Shown here piece by piece: positions 61,134 to 64,000 of a stretch of 64,000 nt of DNA. A program made the translations under genes and the position numbers. The stretch comes from Actinokineospora sp. NBRC 105648 (GTDB lineage Bacteria > Actinomycetota > Actinomycetes > Mycobacteriales > Pseudonocardiaceae), in the NCBI RefSeq assembly GCF_030269645.1, contig NZ_BSTR01000008.1, positions 149,191-213,190 of the forward strand, read 5' to 3'. The stretch's first letter is position 1; each line of letters starts with the position of its first letter. The notes beneath the pieces were generated by a model. That model saw nothing but the letters and a program-made list of their open reading frames with translations. It did no database searches and was not told the origin of the DNA.

Positions 61134-62192
61134 CTAGCCGACCAACCTCCCGGCAGCGAGACGCCACTTGCTCTCCACCGCACCATCCAACGCAGTCTCA
61201 TCCAGCTGAATCCCCAGGGCCGCCGCCAGCACATGCGCCGCCAGTCGAGGCGGGATCGCGTTCCCGATCTGCTGGGCGATGTCTCCCCCAGACCACGGGT
61301 AATCGACAGGAAAACTCTGCAGCCTTCCCGCCTCCGCCAACGTGAAGCGGTCCAGCTCCGTGCCATCAGCAGCGACCAAGCGATTGCGAGAGATCTTGCC
61401 GGTCACAGTTGCGGCAGGTTCAGCAGAGGTGCGCCTGCCGCGCGCCTTGGGGTCGCCGCCAGTACCGTAGTTCGAGATCACGACAAACGGCGAGGGCCTG
61501 CGCAGTGCGGATCCCATGTTCTCCCAGGGACGCAGCCGACTGTCCCCTTCGGACTGGAGCATCCCCTTGCGGTACCGCCGATGCGTCGGTGCGGGCAGAC
61601 TCACCTGCCGGTCGCGACGGGCGATGAGGATGGCTCGCCTGCGGGTCTGCGGTACGCCGAACTCCTCGGTGTTCAGGATGCCGCAGGTGGCCCGGTAGCC
61701 GATTCCCTCCAGCGCTTCCCGGACCGCTTCCCAGACCGGGAGGACGGCCGGAACCTGTTCCAGCACAATGGTTTCATACGGCCGACCCAACTGCTCCGCC
61801 GCCAGTGCCCACCGCAGTGGTTGCAGGACGAGGCCGGTGCGTTCGTCGTCCAGCAGTGCGAGTTCGGCGGCGACTCCGTCGTCTCCTGCCGCCATTCGCT
61901 TGACGAAGGCGAGCACCTGCTCGAGCGCACGACGACCCGCGCCGCCGCCGGCCACGGTGTAGGTCTGGCAGGGTGGGCCGCCCGCCAGGATGGTGGCGTC
62001 CGGGAAGTCCGCGGGGCCGTACCCGCGCACGTCGTCGCGCGTGGTCCCCAGCCCCGCCGCCGCTCGGGTGGCGCAGGCGTTGCGGTCCCACTCGATGCCG
62101 TGCACGCCCAGCCCCAGCCACCGGGCCGCCACGTCCAGGCCGCCGGGGCCTGCGAACAGGTCGACCATGTCGACCGGCGGTGAGGACGTCAT
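61134..62192 (-). CDS. Orphan DNA (cytosine-5) methyltransferase
   Basis: 352 residues. Motif I VDLFAGPGGLDVAARW, IV GGPPCQTYTVAGGG (catalytic Cys), VI VLEQVPAVLP (E-Q-V in place of ENV), VIII QTRRRAILIA, IX TLAEAGRLQSFPVDYPW and X IAQQIGNAIPPRLAAHVLA. The target-recognition region (about 200-270) is short. No restriction endonuclease or vsr gene lies next to it. Leaderless start: TAATAT (62199-62204) six bases before the ATG overlaps the stop codon of the MFS gene upstream. Confidence 0.88.
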   Translation of the reverse strand: MTSSPPVDMVDLFAGPGGLDVAARWLGLGVHGIEWDRNACATRAAAGLGTTRDDVRGYGPADFPDATILAGGPPCQTYTVAGGGAGRRALEQVLAFVKRMAAGDDGVAAELALLDDERTGLVLQPLRWALAAEQLGRPYETIVLEQVPAVLPVWEAVREALEGIGYRATCGILNTEEFGVPQTRRRAILIARRDRQVSLPAPTHRRYRKGMLQSEGDSRLRPWENMGSALRRPSPFVVISNYGTGGDPKARGRRTSAEPAATVTGKISRNRLVAADGTELDRFTLAEAGRLQSFPVDYPWSGGDIAQQIGNAIPPRLAAHVLAAALGIQLDETALDGAVESKWRLAAGRLVG

Positions 62193-62198
62193 GGCCAG

Positions 62199-62204
62199 AT
62201 ATTA
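62199..62204 (-). promoter_or_regulatory. -10 hexamer of leaderless methyltransferase gene
   Basis: TAATAT on the minus strand followed by 6 nt and ATG 62192. It overlaps the TAA stop of the MFS gene. Confidence 0.5.
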
Positions 62205-63386
62205 GTGCCCGTCCCGGCTCGCCGGCAGGACCCGCGCCGGGAAGGCGTGGCGGCGGGCGAACAGGACGACGAGCAAGACCGGGGTCAGCAGCGCGAGACC
62301 GGTCCACGGGAACACGACGGGCCCGACCTGGGCGAGCAGCACACCACCCAGGATGGCGCCCCCGGCCATGGCCGCGTTCCACAAGGTGACGAGCATGGCC
62401 TGGGCGACGTCAGCCGACTCGCCCGCCGCGTTGGCGGTGGCGGTTTGCAGGAGGGTGGGGATACCGCCGGAAGCCAGGCCCCAAGCCGCCAGCGCCGTGT
62501 ACACGAGGAACGGACTGTCGGACAGCACGGCCAACATGGTCACCGCGATCGCGAACAAGGCCAGTCCACCAAGGGAAAGCGCGCGCAGTTGACGGTCCAC
62601 ATAGGTCCCGACCGCCCAGATCCCGGCTATGGAGGCGATCCCGAAGATCAGCAGCGCCAAGTCCACCCGGTCCCCCATCCCGAGCCGCTCCAGGAAGCTC
62701 GCGATGTAGGTGTAGAGGATCGCGTACGCCAGCACGTAGACCAGGGTGACGAACAGGACCGGGAACACCCCGGGGATCGCCAGCGTCCGCAAGACCGGCG
62801 GGCGGCCACCCGGCGAACCGGGCTGGTCGGGCACCAGCGCGGTGATCCACACCAGCAGCCCGACGGCCACCGCCGTCATCACCCAGAACGTGACCCGCCA
62901 GCCCAGTGCCCCGCCCAGGAAGGTGCCCGCGGGCACGCCGAGCGACAACGCCACCGGCACGCCCGCCATCACGATCGCGATCGCCTTGCCCTGCGACCCG
63001 GGCGGCGCGAGACGGCGGGCGTACCCGACCAGCAACGCCCACACCAGCCCGGCCGCGATCCCGGCGACGAAGCGGCCGACCATGGTCAGCGCGTAGACGT
63101 CGGCGACCGCCGTGACGGTGTTGGCCACCGCGAACCCGACGATCGCCAGCAGCAGCACCCGCTTGCGGCCCCAGCTCGCGGTCGCGGCGAACAGCGGGAT
63201 GGCCGAGATGGCGGTGCCCACCGCGTAGATCGTCACGGACTGCCCCATGGCTGACTCGCTGACGCCGAGGTCCCGGCTCATGGCCGGCAGGACGCCCGCG
63301 GGCAACGCCTCCGTGAGCACGGTGATGAAAGCCGCGGTGGCCAACGCGATGAGGGCCGGGGTTCGTTGTCGGAGCTCGGTGCGCAT
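62202..63386 (-). CDS. MFS transporter, DHA1 (AraJ/Cmr-like)
   Basis: 394 residues, 12 helices. Motif-like segments: LTEALPAGVLPAMSRDLGVS (helix 1 D/E motif), SWGRKRVLLLAIVGFAVANT (motif A remnant GRKR), GRFVAGIAAGLVWALLVGYA and GVPAGTFLGGALGWRVTF (motif C: GxPxGxxLG). A proton-driven efflux pump for sugars or drugs. The divergent MerR regulator and the dyad at 63401-63422 suggest ligand-induced expression. Confidence 0.87.
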   Translation of the reverse strand: MRTELRQRTPALIALATAAFITVLTEALPAGVLPAMSRDLGVSESAMGQSVTIYAVGTAISAIPLFAATASWGRKRVLLLAIVGFAVANTVTAVADVYALTMVGRFVAGIAAGLVWALLVGYARRLAPPGSQGKAIAIVMAGVPVALSLGVPAGTFLGGALGWRVTFWVMTAVAVGLLVWITALVPDQPGSPGGRPPVLRTLAIPGVFPVLFVTLVYVLAYAILYTYIASFLERLGMGDRVDLALLIFGIASIAGIWAVGTYVDRQLRALSLGGLALFAIAVTMLAVLSDSPFLVYTALAAWGLASGGIPTLLQTATANAAGESADVAQAMLVTLWNAAMAGGAILGGVLLAQVGPVVFPWTGLALLTPVLLVVLFARRHAFPARVLPASRDGH

Positions 63387-63400
63387 ACCGGTATCGTCGA

Positions 63401-63422
63401 ACCATCACACTTGTGTGAGGGT
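63401..63422. promoter_or_regulatory. Operator-like dyad between MFS and MerR genes
   Basis: ACC-A-TCACAC-TT-GTGTGA-G-GGT: a 22-nt dyad symmetric except for one base pair, centred between the divergent genes. Likely bound by the adjacent MerR protein. Confidence 0.6.
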
Positions 63423-63436
63423 CCAGCGATCCCGGC

Positions 63437-63817
63437 GTGAGGACGACCACAGTGCGCATCGGCGAGCTGTCCGACCGGACGGCCACACCGCGCAGACTGC
63501 TGCGGTACTACGAGGAGCAGGGCTTGATCGTGCCCGCCAGGTCGCCCAACGGCTACCGGGAGTACGACGAGTACAACGTCGACCGGGTCCTGCAGATCAG
63601 GGGACTGCTCGACGCCGGGCTGCCGACCCGGATCATCAAGCAGATCCTGCCCTGCCTGGACAAGCCGCGGGCGATCGTCTTCGCCGACGCCACCCCGGAG
63701 ATGATCGCGACCCTCGAGCACGAGCGCGACCGGATGACCGAACGGGTCAACTGCCTCACCCGCAACCGCGACGCGATCGCCGAGTACCTGGACGCGGTCC
63801 TGGCCAACCGCGGCTGA
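63437..63817 (+). CDS. MerR-family regulator of the MFS gene
   Basis: 126 residues from GTG 63437; GTG 63452 would start exactly at the domain (RIGELSDRT). wHTH: VRIGELSDRTATPRRLLRYY, EEQGLIVPARSPNGYREYDE, LQIRGLLDAGLPTRIIKQIL. A short coiled-coil (ATLEHERDRMTERVNCLTRN) ends the protein. There is no separate effector domain, as in SoxR-like or CueR-like MerR proteins, but no Cys metal site is seen. Divergent from the pump it probably controls. Confidence 0.88.
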   Translation: MRTTTVRIGELSDRTATPRRLLRYYEEQGLIVPARSPNGYREYDEYNVDRVLQIRGLLDAGLPTRIIKQILPCLDKPRAIVFADATPEMIATLEHERDRMTERVNCLTRNRDAIAEYLDAVLANRG

Positions 63818-63898
63818 TCGGAGGGCCACCCGGAGGGCGCAGCGGTCGCGCGGACATGCGCCACTCCGGGACTCGGCTAGGGCCTGTATCGAAGTCGA

Positions 63899-64000
63899 TC
63901 AGAGCCATTCGTTGATCGCGGCGACATAGACGGTGGCTTCGTAGCGCACGGCCAGCTTGTCGTACCGGGTGGCCACGGCACGGTGGCGTTTGAGCCGGTT
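63899..64000 (-). mobile_element. C-terminal end of an IS5-type transposase (runs off window)
   Basis: The minus-strand frame reads NRLKRHRAVATRYDKLAVRY then EATVYVAAINEWL and stops at 63899-63901. This is the usual C-terminus of IS5-family transposases, as split over IS5/IS1647-like elements in actinobacteria. The sequence GGGCCTGTATCGAAGTCGAT (63881-63900) just outside is the likely element end, next to CTAG. The rest lies beyond the window, so intactness cannot be judged. Confidence 0.75.

Noticed and set aside
1..64000. CRISPR arrays, tRNA, rRNA and prophage
   Set aside because: I saw no regularly spaced direct repeats with unique spacers, no tRNA cloverleaf or CCA-type end, no rRNA sequence and no phage structural genes.

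Overview
The window is high-GC actinobacterial chromosome. GTG starts, leaderless genes, an acyl-CoA carboxylase epsilon subunit, WXG100/EspG-type proteins, a TNT toxin and families such as DUF6247, DUF1707 and AMIN-like point to a filamentous actinomycete, most likely Pseudonocardiaceae (inferred from family content, no search run). The gene set recalls the Mycobacterium tuberculosis Rv3277-Rv3308 neighbourhood (GtrA, PH protein, birA, accD5, accE5, Maf, accA3, glpD2, lpdA, GGCT-like protein, M20 amidohydrolase, purine nucleoside phosphorylase, phosphomannomutase), with lineage-specific insertions between the conserved blocks.

Layout. 1-7.3 kb: partial Ala/Gly/Ser/Thr-repeat membrane protein, GtrA protein, a membrane protein with a degenerate Nudix box, a two-component system and a HisN-type phosphatase. 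7.3-11.6 kb: four-gene operon (YbaB-like, WXG100, CpnT-like TNT toxin, putative immunity protein). 12-16.4 kb: HMG-CoA lyase, PH protein, BirA, AccD5, AccE. 17.4-24.5 kb: MFS pump, secreted S15 peptidase, Maf, a 27-residue leader peptide before a DAACS symporter, and an anchored protein. 24.6-31.3 kb: AccA3, two DUF1707 proteins, GNAT enzyme and a PE/PPE/EspG-like trio. 31.4-38.6 kb: glycerol genes glpD, glpF, glpK; small proteins; LpdA; GGCT-like protein. 38.7-42.6 kb: seven tandem AMIN-like secreted paralogues, one frameshifted. 42.6-44.6 kb: RloB/RloA-type defence pair. 44.7-52.1 kb: M20 amidohydrolase, MeaB, MutB, MutA. 52.3-56.3 kb: Ser/Thr kinase, TPR-like protein, toxin-antitoxin module. 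56.4-60.8 kb: MerR regulator divergent from membrane protein, ABA4-like protein, nucleoside phosphorylase and phosphohexomutase. 61.1-64 kb: orphan C5 methyltransferase, MFS pump with MerR regulator, and the end of an IS5-type transposase.

Metabolic logic: AccA3/AccD5/AccE with BirA can carboxylate propionyl-CoA, and MutAB with MeaB can convert methylmalonyl-CoA to succinyl-CoA. HMG-CoA lyase feeds leucine carbon into acetyl-CoA. No methylmalonyl-CoA epimerase is visible here.

The most unusual signal is a family of six intergenic elements of 139-142 nt (11741-11880, 16610-16749, 16833-16971, 23470-23611, 46551-46689, 60857-60996). All share one architecture: 31-bp outer stem, second stem, conserved AAACTTG-containing bulge, inner stem with conserved loop. 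Paired positions covary between copies, and all 15 outer-stem mismatches I count are G-U/G-T compatible on the same relative strand. This suggests selection on a folded RNA or single-stranded DNA. I do not recognise the family.
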